64,000 nucleotides of DNA from Sulfurovum sp. NBC37-1 (GTDB lineage Bacteria > Campylobacterota > Campylobacteria > Campylobacterales > Sulfurovaceae). Made by a program: the position numbers and the translations under genes. A model generated the notes under the pieces. The model saw nothing but the letters and a program-made list of their open reading frames with translations. It ran no database searches and was not told where the DNA came from. The stretch spans positions 1,736,001-1,800,000 of the forward strand of contig NC_009663.1 of the NCBI RefSeq assembly GCF_000010345.1, read 5' to 3'. How positions within the stretch are numbered: the stretch's first letter is position 1; each line of letters starts with the position of its first letter. Shown here piece after piece: positions 35,514-43,849 of the stretch.

Positions 35514-36081
35514 AGTGGTCCACACCGTATTCAAATATTTCATCTGTTTCGTGCAGCTTTGGCTGACTGGTGTCCCTGGTAGAAAGTTTCAGTTCCTCCG
35601 AAGGCAGCGGCCACGATATCGCTAGTTCTTTGTCTGCATAAGAGATACCTCTGTCATATTCCGGAGAGTAGTAACTGTCCACTTTGTAAGCAAAAATTGT
35701 ATTGTCTTCCAGTACGACGAACGCATGGGCAAAACCGCGCGGGACGAGAAGCTGTTTTCTGTTTTCACCGCTTAATTCGACTGCGACATGTTTGCCGAAA
35801 GTAGGACTCCCCTTTCTTATGTCTACCGCAATGTCCAGAACACGGCCAACAACCACACGAACGAGTTTGGTCTGCGCAAAGGGCGGTAACTGATAATGCA
35901 GCCCTCTCAAAACTCCTTTTGAACTTTTCGATTCGTTATCCTGGCAGAAATCTATTTTGTAACCCAAAAAAGATTCAAGTTTGTCCACTCTGAAGGTTTC
36001 AATAAAGTATCCACGCTCATCCTTATGTATTTTGGGTTCTATCACAATGACATCCGAAATTTCCATTCTTGTAAATTTCAT
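35506..36081 (-). CDS. rfbC: dTDP-4-dehydrorhamnose 3,5-epimerase
   Basis: 191 residues. DVIVIEPKIHKDERGYFIETF, GVLRGLHYQ, VDIRKGSPTFG, VPRGFAHAF and FAYKVDSYYSPEYDRGI mark the cupin epimerase RmlC with its catalytic His in LRGLHYQ. Intact, unlike its neighbour rfbB. Confidence 0.95.
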   Translation of the reverse strand: MKFTRMEISDVIVIEPKIHKDERGYFIETFRVDKLESFLGYKIDFCQDNESKSSKGVLRGLHYQLPPFAQTKLVRVVVGRVLDIAVDIRKGSPTFGKHVAVELSGENRKQLLVPRGFAHAFVVLEDNTIFAYKVDSYYSPEYDRGISYADKELAISWPLPSEELKLSTRDTSQPKLHETDEIFEYGVDHYA

Positions 36082-36096
36082 TATTTTACTGCTTTC

Positions 36097-36369
36097 TTAT
36101 TTGTCTGTCTCATCAAAAACCAGAAAAACCGGCTTTTTATTAAGTATTTTTGTATGCTTCAGAAAATCATAGATTGCGGAAGTCCCCAGTATGCTTCCGC
36201 CTATACCGACAACTGCGATGTACTTCTGTCTAACATTTTCTGCATCGTGCCTGAATTCGGAAGTATCCTGGGAAACAAAATTGTAATACCCTATATCCTC
36301 TTTTTCCATGACGATTTCGTCAAAAAGCTTCTCGTCTGCCTTATATGGCATTGAAATTGTCTTTTGCAC
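36097..36369 (-). pseudogene. N-terminal fragment of glucose-6-phosphate isomerase
   Basis: 90 codons ending prematurely. EKEDIGYYNF and YIAVVGIGGSILGTSAIYDFLKH match the start and the GxGGS sugar-isomerase motif of Pgi, followed by FDETDK and a stop where the ~400-residue enzyme would continue. The remainder is absent, since rfbC begins 16 bases later. Start GTG overlaps the cysQ stop (TAGTG). Confidence 0.85.
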
Positions 36370-37118
36370 TATTTAACCACGAACCAGGGGTTCAGAAGGT
36401 CCATCTTGTTGTAGACCAGTGGCATCCCGTTTTCATACTGGTATGTCATCCTGCCGCTCTCCCGTACAATCGCATCTGCCGCAGCCGTATCCCATTCCAT
36501 TGTAGGTGCAAGCCTGGGGTATATATCGGCTTTGCCTTCCGCTACCATGCAAAGCTTCAGAGAAGAACCTTTGGAAACCTGCACAATTTCTTTTGCATTC
36601 AGGGCATCTATAAATGCCTGTGTCTCGTCCGAAAGATGCGATTTGGACGCAACTACAGATATTTTATCCGAAGGCGCAGAATTGCTTTGTAAAGGCATCT
36701 TTTTACCATTCTTGAAAGCACCTTGGCCCTGTTTTGCCGTATACATATCGTTCAAAGCAGGTGCATAGACCACACCAAGTACAGGCATATTGTGATGGAT
36801 AAGCGCAATATTGATGGTAAATTCACCGTTCTTTTTGATGAACTCTTTGGTTCCGTCAATCGGATCAATACACCAGTAGTACTCCCAGGCCTTTCTTCTA
36901 TCATAATCGATCGTCCTGCTCTCTTCTGACATAACATGTATGCCATATTTTTCAAGCCTCTTTACGATCACGTCGTGCGACGCAAGATCCGCTTCGGTCA
37001 ATGGCGACCTGTCATCCTTGTATTCGATGGAAAAATCCCTGTTGTAAATTTCCATAATGATCTTCCCTGCCTCCAGAGCGATTTTCTCGATCTCTTTCAA
37101 ATCAATTTTATCCAGCAC
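36369..37118 (-). CDS. cysQ: 3'(2'),5'-bisphosphate nucleotidase CysQ
   Basis: CysQ hydrolyses PAP, the by-product of sulfotransferases, to AMP. The inositol-phosphatase-fold metal motifs SPLTEADLASH, WCIDPIDGTKEFI and MEWDTAAADAIV are complete. 249 residues. It is the last member of the sulfate activation block and is coupled to cysC by TAATG. Confidence 0.95.
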   Translation of the reverse strand: MLDKIDLKEIEKIALEAGKIIMEIYNRDFSIEYKDDRSPLTEADLASHDVIVKRLEKYGIHVMSEESRTIDYDRRKAWEYYWCIDPIDGTKEFIKKNGEFTINIALIHHNMPVLGVVYAPALNDMYTAKQGQGAFKNGKKMPLQSNSAPSDKISVVASKSHLSDETQAFIDALNAKEIVQVSKGSSLKLCMVAEGKADIYPRLAPTMEWDTAAADAIVRESGRMTYQYENGMPLVYNKMDLLNPWFVVK

Positions 37119-37714
37119 TATATATACCCCTTTTCCTGCAGATACACAACGATCTTCCCGGCAGACGCTTCAATATCAAGGTGCTCCGTTCGCACATGTA
37201 TTTCAGCTTTTTCTGGCGCTTCATACGGCGAAGAGATACCCGTAAAATCTGGAATCTCCCCCATCCGCGCTTTTTCATAGAGTCCCTTGGGATCACGCAG
37301 TTCGCAAATCTTCAGCGGCGTATCCACAAATACTTCGATGAACTCGTCCTTTTCAACCAGCGCACGCACAGCATCTCTCTCTCTCCGAAAAGGGGAGATG
37401 AATGCTGTCAGAACGATGATCCCCGCATCTACGAACAATTTCGAGACTTCACCGATACGCCGGATATTTTCTATCCTGTCCTCTTGTGAAAAAGTCAAAC
37501 CCTTGTTCATTCCCATACGTACATTGTCGCCATCGAGAAGATAAGTATGCTTTTGCAGCAACAGCAGCTTTGCTTCCACTGCATTTGCCACAGTGGATTT
37601 CCCAGAACCACTCAGGCCCGTAAACCAGAGTATACAGGGTTTTTGGCCTTTTATGGCGGCGCGTTCCTCTTTGCCGACCCGGTGGTCATGCCATACAATA
37701 TTTTTATTTGACAT
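37118..37714 (-). CDS. cysC: adenylyl-sulfate kinase CysC
   Basis: Phosphorylates APS to PAPS. Walker [25 protein letters not shown], and [10 protein letters not shown] with the phospho-serine are intact. 198 residues. It overlaps the DUF2061-kinase fusion by 11 bases. This is the canonical APS kinase of the pair. Confidence 0.96.
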   Translation of the reverse strand: MSNKNIVWHDHRVGKEERAAIKGQKPCILWFTGLSGSGKSTVANAVEAKLLLLQKHTYLLDGDNVRMGMNKGLTFSQEDRIENIRRIGEVSKLFVDAGIIVLTAFISPFRRERDAVRALVEKDEFIEVFVDTPLKICELRDPKGLYEKARMGEIPDFTGISSPYEAPEKAEIHVRTEHLDIEASAGKIVVYLQEKGYI

Positions 37715-38429
37715 AATGCTTCTTTACATAGTTTACGATAGTCTCGACAGCTTCATCGACACTCATTTGGTCTGTATCTATGGTTATCTCGGCATACTGG
37801 GGCTCTTCATACACATCGTTAATACCCGAAAAGTTCTGAAGTTCTCCCCTCATCGCCTTGTCGTACACACCTTTGTAATCCCTTTTTTTACAGGTTTCGA
37901 TATCGGCTTTTACATAAACCACAATATTGTTCTTTACCATTTCGCGAATCGCTTTACGAGATTCCGTGTAAGGTGAAACAAAGGTCGCAACAGTAGATAT
38001 GGCGTTTTTTTGCAGCTTCTGAATCAAAAATCCTATGCGGTGCATATGCCTGTTTCTCTCTTTTCGCGTATAGCCGATATGAGGAATGAGATCACGGATA
38101 TCCTTCGAATCAAGCCGCTCTATGGGAATATGGAGTTTTTCCAGTTCAATGTAGACTTTGTCTGCAATGGTGGTTTTGCCCGAAAGTGGCAATCCGGTAA
38201 ACCAAAGATTGAAGGGCTCTATCTTCTCTTCCCCCCAGTGTATCTTAAACCATATCCGCTCATGTGCCCAGTAAAGACCTACTTTCAGTACAGTCTCTAC
38301 CAAGCCTGCGGCAATGGCAAGGTCAAGTCGGTCGAAAAAAACATAAACGATTAGAATCGTCGTTGTCGTCGCAACAATACGCCAAGAAATCCCCTTTACG
38401 ATCGAACGCTGATTGGTCTCCCTGTACAT
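37704..38429 (-). CDS. DUF2061 membrane domain fused to an APS-kinase-like domain
   Basis: 241 residues. Residues 1-70 form a DUF2061-type unit ([24 protein letters not shown] and a second hydrophobic helix, then [14 protein letters not shown]). Residues ~72-241 are CysC-like with [24 protein letters not shown] and a [16 protein letters not shown] block. The GDNVR of true CysC is replaced by SKDIRD, so activity or substrate may differ. It sits between cysN and cysC and overlaps both. A membrane-tethered APS kinase near the sulfotransferases is plausible. Confidence 0.9.
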   Translation of the reverse strand: MYRETNQRSIVKGISWRIVATTTTILIVYVFFDRLDLAIAAGLVETVLKVGLYWAHERIWFKIHWGEEKIEPFNLWFTGLPLSGKTTIADKVYIELEKLHIPIERLDSKDIRDLIPHIGYTRKERNRHMHRIGFLIQKLQKNAISTVATFVSPYTESRKAIREMVKNNIVVYVKADIETCKKRDYKGVYDKAMRGELQNFSGINDVYEEPQYAEITIDTDQMSVDEAVETIVNYVKKHYVK

Positions 38430-39868
38430 TAGATCACTTTACATTCCCATTCAGGAAAGTTCTCTCTTACATAAAGGTTCAATGCTCTCTCTGCATCCGT
38501 ATACTCTTTTGCGGACAACTTAACGACATCCTCTTCGCGTCTGCTGACACCGACGATCATTCCTGCACCGACCGTATCGTTGCTGATACGGTCTACTACG
38601 ATAAAAGAGCCGGTCAGACGGTTTGTCTCATAGGCGTCTGCAGCAATCGGCTGCGTTAAGACCATCTTGCACGAAGCGATATCATTAAGCCCCAGTCTGT
38701 GTACCTGCTCTCTTTCGTAGGTATTGATATCCACTTTATAGTTGATATGTTCGATGAACCCGGGCACTACGGAAGTGGCTCTTTTGATATCGTAAGTCTT
38801 TCCGGGCTCCATAGGAGTCTCATCCATCCACACCAGCATCACCTTCAGGGAGTTTGAGACTCTTGGAAGATTTTTGGTATGCACAATCATATCCCCGCGC
38901 GAGATATCCACCTCATCTTCCGTCGTAATGGTCACGGCCATTGGAGCATAGGCATATTCGGTCATCGTCTCCCTGTTCTTCTCCGTTATATCGCCGGCAT
39001 TGACAATATTTTTGACTTTTGTGGTTTTTCCCGAAGGAAGCACCGTGATCTCATCACCTGTCCTGACCAGCCCTGCGGCAATCGTACCACAAAAACCCCT
39101 AAAGTCGAGGTTCGGACGGTTCACGTACTGAACGGGGAACCTGAAATCCTCCTCTTTGGGCTCTTTGCTGATATCCATGGAGTCGAGAAGTCCGAGCAGG
39201 GGCTGACCTGAAAACCATGGTGACCTTTTGCTTCTGTCAACAACATTATCACCCTCTAGCGCCGATACGGGAATATAATACGTATTTTTGATCCCCAGTT
39301 CATCCGCCAGTGCACCGTATGCCCCAGATATCTTGTCAAACACCTCTTCGCTGAAGTCCACAAGATCCATTTTGTTGATCGCAACGATAACATGCTCGAT
39401 ACCAAGCAGGTTAACGATGAAACTGTGACGGCGCGTCTGCGTCAAAATGCCTTTACGCGCATCGATCAGGATGATCGCGACATCCGCGGTCGAAGCGCCC
39501 GTGACCATATTGCGCGTATACTGCTCATGACCCGGAGTATCCGCAATAATGAATTTTCGTTTCTCCGTAGCAAAGAATCGGTAAGCGACATCGATAGTGA
39601 TCCCCTGCTCTCTTTCACTCTGAAGTCCGTCAACAAGCAGTGCCATATCTAGTTTCTCGCCGGTTGTACCGTATTTCCTGCTTTCACCTTCCGCAGCGGA
39701 AAGCTGGTCGTCGAAGATCATTTTTGAGTCGTAGAGCATACGCCCAATCAACGTACTTTTACCGTCGTCTACCGACCCGCACGTAAGAAAACGTAGCATA
39801 TCCTTGTTTTCATGTTCTTTGAGGTATCCCTCTATATCCAGTGCTATCTTGCTGTTCTCTTTCGCCAT
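38429..39868 (-). CDS. cysN: sulfate adenylyltransferase GTPase subunit
   Basis: CysN couples GTP hydrolysis to APS formation by CysD. The G motifs GSVDDGKST, DTPGHEQYTRNM and NKMD are present, followed by EF-Tu-like domains 2 and 3. 479 residues, with no fused CysC domain. Starts two bases after the cysD stop. Confidence 0.96.
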   Translation of the reverse strand: MAKENSKIALDIEGYLKEHENKDMLRFLTCGSVDDGKSTLIGRMLYDSKMIFDDQLSAAEGESRKYGTTGEKLDMALLVDGLQSEREQGITIDVAYRFFATEKRKFIIADTPGHEQYTRNMVTGASTADVAIILIDARKGILTQTRRHSFIVNLLGIEHVIVAINKMDLVDFSEEVFDKISGAYGALADELGIKNTYYIPVSALEGDNVVDRSKRSPWFSGQPLLGLLDSMDISKEPKEEDFRFPVQYVNRPNLDFRGFCGTIAAGLVRTGDEITVLPSGKTTKVKNIVNAGDITEKNRETMTEYAYAPMAVTITTEDEVDISRGDMIVHTKNLPRVSNSLKVMLVWMDETPMEPGKTYDIKRATSVVPGFIEHINYKVDINTYEREQVHRLGLNDIASCKMVLTQPIAADAYETNRLTGSFIVVDRISNDTVGAGMIVGVSRREEDVVKLSAKEYTDAERALNLYVRENFPEWECKVI

Positions 39869-39869
39869 G

Positions 39870-40781
39870 TTAAAAATACCCCTCTATTTTTTTCAGCTCC
39901 ATTGCACCTTCCTGGTCTTTGTCTATCAGGCGACCCTCTCTTTCCGAACTCGTGGAAAGAAGCATTTCCTTAATGATCTCTGGCAAAGTGGTTGCCGATG
40001 AATTTATTGCACCGGTCAGAGGATAGCACCCAAGCGTCCTGAAACGCACCATCTCTTTTTGAGCCGTGCTTCTCAGCGTTTCAGGCATTCTGTCGTCATC
40101 GACCATAATCTTCGTACCTTCATATTCGACCACCTCCCTCTCTTTTGCAAAATAGAGTGAGGGAATAGGAATGCCTTCAAGATAAATATACTGCCACACA
40201 TCAAGCTCTGTCCAGTTGCTAATGGGAAAAACGCGTACCGATTCACCTTTCTGGATCGCCGTATTGTAGATATTCCAGAGTTCAGGTCTCTGGTTCTTCG
40301 GATCCCACCGGTGGTGTTTATCGCGAAAAGAGAAAATACGCTCTTTGGCACGCGACTTCTCCTCATCACGGCGTGCACCACCGATGACGGCATCGTAGCC
40401 GCCGGCATTAAGAGCTTGCTTCAACCCCTGGGTTTTCATCACGTCTGTGTGCACTTTTGAACCGTGCTCAAATGGGGAAATATTCATCTTTTCTCCTTCG
40501 GGATTGGAGTAGACCACAAGGTCGAACCCAAGGTCTTTCGCACGCTGGTCGCGAAACTCTATCATCTCTTTGAATTTCCACTTTGTATCTACATGCAGCA
40601 ATGGAAACGGTAACTTGCTTGGCGCAAATGCCTTCATGGCCAGATGTAACATCACAGACGAATCCTTCCCCACAGAGTACATCATCACCGGGTTGGCGAA
40701 TTCTGCCACAACTTCACGCAATATATGTATAGATTCCGCCTCAAGCTGTTTCAGATGGGTTAATCGTTCCCTATTTATCAT
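39870..40781 (-). CDS. cysD: sulfate adenylyltransferase subunit 2
   Basis: CysD adenylylates sulfate to APS. The PP-loop [17 protein letters not shown] and the [15 protein letters not shown] and [10 protein letters not shown] blocks are typical. 303 residues. Its ATG overlaps the galU remnant stop (ATGA). No cysH, cysI or cysJ is nearby. Confidence 0.96.
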   Translation of the reverse strand: MINRERLTHLKQLEAESIHILREVVAEFANPVMMYSVGKDSSVMLHLAMKAFAPSKLPFPLLHVDTKWKFKEMIEFRDQRAKDLGFDLVVYSNPEGEKMNISPFEHGSKVHTDVMKTQGLKQALNAGGYDAVIGGARRDEEKSRAKERIFSFRDKHHRWDPKNQRPELWNIYNTAIQKGESVRVFPISNWTELDVWQYIYLEGIPIPSLYFAKEREVVEYEGTKIMVDDDRMPETLRSTAQKEMVRFRTLGCYPLTGAINSSATTLPEIIKEMLLSTSSEREGRLIDKDQEGAMELKKIEGYF

Positions 40782-41008
40782 TTATATTCCTCGTATGTAA
40801 AAATTATTTTCTGTAAAAGATAGTTGGTCACCTCAACAGAGCCGTCTACACTGCCAGTGTCTAGCCCCGCCACCAAAGCCTCTTCTACTGCGTAACGTAT
40901 AAGCGGTTTTGTCCAAAACCGGCAGCATCTCTTTTTCGGAGTCGCCTTTGTGATCAGCAAGGACCTTGTACCATATCCGGTTGCTGGGAATAAACATTTC
41001 CTAATCAC
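40778..41008 (-). pseudogene. frameshifted 5' remnant of galU, now the leader of cysD
   Basis: Starts from GTG with GGAGG six bases upstream and reads MIRKCLFPATGYGTR as in UTP-glucose-1-phosphate uridylyltransferase. Extra bases in the A-runs around 40910-40945 shift the frame and shift it back, turning the expected KxMPKEMLPVLDKPLI into KATPKKRCCRFWTKPLI. After VEEALVAGLDTG the GalU match ends, and a short unrelated tail couples to cysD by ATGA. About 76 codons of ~290 remain. Confidence 0.8.
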
Positions 41009-41062
41009 TTTTATCCTCCCACTCTTACAATTGCAATCGTTTTTATGTATTTACATAGATGT

Positions 41063-41094
41063 ATTCTATCTAAATAGCTCTTATATATTGTCAA
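41063..41094 (-). promoter_or_regulatory. probable promoter of the galU'-cysDNC-rfb-kpsCS operon
   Basis: On the minus strand TTGACA (41089-41094) and TAGAAT (41063-41068) stand 20 bases apart, upstream of the GTG with a strong GGAGG. The spacing is wide, so the -35 may not count; position and downstream overlaps make this the likely operon start. Confidence 0.4.
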
Positions 41095-41394
41095 AAAAAG
41101 TAAACCAAAGAGCCACTTACAAAATCAACAACCCCAACCCAAAGATACGGGATATGAAGCGGTTGTAAATTTATTGGTCATAACTCACGATAAGTTATTA
41201 TACAAGGTCGATATTGGAATCATCCCACAGGATCAGGGAATTATTACCGAGAGGATTCATTGTACTGAAAAATTCTCACAAAAGAGAGAAACAAATCATG
41301 TTTGATACGAAGTATTGTCGATACCTGTTCTGTGGAATCAGTCTTGCTTAACATACTCGATCACAAAATCTTCAAGTTCATTTTTGAATTGATA

Positions 41395-41595
41395 CTTTTA
41401 CGAGGAAAGCATATCTCCGGTACCGCATTGGCACCATATTTTTGATATTTCGGACTGGAGTTACTTTTTAACTCTCTCCTATAGAGTTGAGGGATGTACT
41501 CTTATCTCTTTGGCAATTTTTCTATTTTTAGTGTATCCTGCCTTCTTGTAAACTTCTATATGATACCTTTGCTCCGGGATTAAATGTTTAGACAT
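41395..41595 (-). pseudogene. remnant of an IS30-family transposase, N-terminal part
   Basis: Minus-strand reading starts MSKHLIPEQRYHIEVYKKAG, then KIAKEIRVHPSTL, the helix-turn-helix of IS30-type transposases. A stop/frameshift follows and the next frame continues YRRELKSN. The DDE domain is absent. Confidence 0.7.
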
Positions 41596-41876
41596 ATTCT
41601 TCATTTCTTTGGTCGGATAAAGAAGAGAGTTTAGTATTCAACCTTTTCAAATCCAAAATTACAATTCTTTTTTCTTTTTCAAAAAAATTGCATTTCAGAT
41701 TTAAATTTTGGCAGGAAGGATGGATCTCTATTTCGAGATTTGGGTTAAAGCATAGTTATGGCAAACTACGTAAACACAGATACTTGTCACACACTTTATC
41801 TATCCTTAATGACCAACGAATCAGCGTAAGGGTACAACTTCTTTCGCATGACTACCGACTCGCATAAGCTGTGTGA
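41596..41876. other. non-coding debris without recognised content
   Basis: No open frame of note on either strand. The stretch contains homopolymer runs of A and T and looks like eroded DNA between two gene remnants. Confidence 0.5.
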
Positions 41877-42050
41877 CGATATTTGAACACAGGTTTTACA
41901 ATGCAGGAGGCCATATTGCTTTTAGCGATGATTTTACAAAACTTCAAAGTAGAGCTGAAACCAGGATTCACACCGGATATAGTCAGCCGTCTTACCACAC
42001 ACACGGTCAATAAACTGCAGATTAAGCCCATAAAAAGGAACGTTTGTTGA
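41877..42050 (+). pseudogene. possible cytochrome P450 C-terminal remnant
   Basis: The frame reads TGFTMQEAILLLAMILQNFKV, then ELKPGFTPDIVSRLTTHTVN, ending in RNVC and stop at 42048-42050. This matches the helix L and terminal beta region that follow the heme cysteine in P450s (pattern FAxxEAxLxLAxxLxxF). The heme motif itself is corrupted; the sequence reads RYLNTGF where RxCIGxxF is expected. Resemblance is by eye only. Confidence 0.5.
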
Positions 42051-42415
42051 TAAAACACCTAAATCTCAAAGAGCGCTTTGTGGGAGCCATACTTTTGTGC
42101 GCTATCATCCCCTTATCAGTTGCTGGATATCTGCTCATCGTGTTTTACGGAGTGTTCAGCAATGTCGAAAGAGTACGCCAGGGAGTACGTGCTCTGGATC
42201 ATTTCGTTAACGCGACGATCTTTAACGGTTATGCATGGGAGTCGATCTCATCACATGCATGGCGTGAACGTCACAAGCCGTGGGCAAAATTTATTATTTG
42301 GCTCACAGATAAGTTTCAAAAAGACCATTGCAGACGCGCAAACAAACGTGAACAAGATATCATCAATCTTATGTGGAAAAAGCGGCTGCATCATCAGACA
42401 ATAGGAAGAAAATAA
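42044..42415 (+). CDS. small hypothetical protein with N-terminal membrane segment
   Basis: Up to 123 residues from TTG 42044 or 42047. A membrane segment (AILLCAIIPLSVAGYLLIVFYG) is followed by a soluble part with LDHFVNATIFNGYAWESISSHAW and DHCRRANKREQDIINL. The ISSHAW and DHC..ANKREQ pattern recalls small proteins often found in prophage or mobile regions, but no function is known. Sits among remnants, so it may itself be a passenger. Confidence 0.5.
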   Translation: MLIKHLNLKERFVGAILLCAIIPLSVAGYLLIVFYGVFSNVERVRQGVRALDHFVNATIFNGYAWESISSHAWRERHKPWAKFIIWLTDKFQKDHCRRANKREQDIINLMWKKRLHHQTIGRK

Positions 42416-42479
42416 CAGACATTTTTTATTACTACACTATATCATTATCAAAAGAGCACTATTCCCCACAGTTGTAGAG

Positions 42480-43440
42480 ATTTACAGTTGATCGACAGGC
42501 AGATCGATATAGGTTACATGGGCACTGTAAAAGTATGCAGGCTTATCAAAGAGAAGCTTTCTGCCATTGTTGGGGTATTTTCTGATTCGTTTTTGTACGA
42601 TGAAATAATGTCTTTCCTTACCATTTTTGTAGTTTGAATTAGAGGTTGCCGACATCCAAACCGTCATTGATCTTTACCCATTGCTCTATCGCTCCGATCT
42701 GATATTTGATGTTCTCGTAGAATTTGACCGCAATGATATAGCTGAGTTCTCTTTTCTAAAACCATTCCAGAAAGGCATTGAAGTAAAAACCATTGTCGGC
42801 TCTGACCAGTTCAACTTTCTTCTTTTTAAGTACCTGATCAAAGGTTTCATAGTTATTATGGTCAAAGGTATTACCAGCTCTCATCCAGGCATTGGCGACC
42901 ATTCTTGTCTGTGAAATGAAAGTAATGAGTGAATGATGGGACTTTCTTCCTTTTTTGGAAAGATTGTACCCCATAGCTGCTCTTTCCTGATTGCCGTAGC
43001 GTGTCAGAAGCGAAGAGTCCAGATCGATGGTCAAAGCACCCACATCGATCTGTTTTAAAAACCTGTATCCAAGCTTCGGGAAAACTACATTATTTCTTTC
43101 CTGACTGAATTTATGGAAAAATCTGCTGTAGGTTGCCTGGGAAGGCAGCCTGTTCAGTTCAAAGGTCTTTTGCATTACTATATCGTACTGCACAGCCACT
43201 CTGCATGCACATATCTACTTGCACCCGTAAAAATACTAAGCCCGAGTCACTGTATGATGACAAGAAGATCGTATCCGGCATTAAACTGTAGATCAGGAAG
43301 ATCGATCGCTTTGAGGTCATCCATGACAGTTGTCCCATCCATAAAATATTTCAGGCATGAAGGGCATTTCCTGTGAGTAGTGTCATCCCTCCAAACAGTA
43401 TTACTTTTTTATCCGAATAGACAATCTTGGACTCACCCAT
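42480..43440 (-). pseudogene. degenerate IS1380-family transposase
   Basis: Minus-strand frames read MGESKIVYSDKKVILFGGM, then DDLKAIDLPDLQFNAGYDLL, and after frameshifts the longest intact piece (43199-42756) with LTIDLDSSLLTRYGNQERAA, GYNLSKKGRKSHHSL and LVRADNGFYFNAFLEWF. These are IS1380 DDE-region blocks. Further pieces (KFYENIKYQIGAIEQWVKI) continue to about 42660. Several stops and frameshifts make it inactive. Confidence 0.8.
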
Positions 43441-43529
43441 TTGGTGACCCTTTCAATATAGCGCTCTTCCCGTATTTTAGGAGCTGATGGGGGGGAATGT
43501 CAATTCAGATTGCAAAATTTTAGTTTAAG

Positions 43530-43535
43530 TATAAT
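43530..43535 (+). promoter_or_regulatory. -10 box of the HU-like gene
   Basis: TAAGTATAATTCTAC with AAGGAT before the ATG at 43583; leader about 40 bases. Confidence 0.5.
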
Positions 43536-43582
43536 TCTACTATTATTTTGAATACTTTAATTACAAACAAAAGGATAATAAT

Positions 43583-43840
43583 ATGAAAATTGATGAATTA
43601 TTGAAAGTAATGATGGCTGAAAATGAAAAGCTTTTTAGTAAAATTCCAGAAAAGAAAGCAAAAAAAATAGTGCGTGCTACAATAAAGTCCATTGGAGAAC
43701 AACTGGATGAAAAAGAAGAAGGGAAGATAACCATACAGGGATTAGGCACTTTCAGGAAAAAAATTATTGAAAAAGAGGGCGCAACCAGAGAAAAGATTAT
43801 ATTTAAACAACAAAAGAAAAAAAGCAATCCTGAAAAATAG
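43583..43840 (+). CDS. short HU/IHF-like DNA-binding protein
   Basis: 85 residues. ITIQGLGTFRKKI corresponds to the GFGTF turn of HU-family proteins and the N-terminal helices (AKKIVRATIKSIGEQL) fit the dimerisation part. The long beta arm with the R-N-P motif is not recognisable and the tail is Lys-rich, so this is a divergent member. Nine bases before the next gene. Confidence 0.7.
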   Translation: MKIDELLKVMMAENEKLFSKIPEKKAKKIVRATIKSIGEQLDEKEEGKITIQGLGTFRKKIIEKEGATREKIIFKQQKKKSNPEK

Positions 43841-43849
43841 AAATTATTA

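Noticed and set aside
36369-40781. Cys genes as an assimilatory sulfate reduction cluster
   Set aside because: No PAPS reductase, sulfite reductase or siroheme gene is present, while cysQ and sulfotransferases are.
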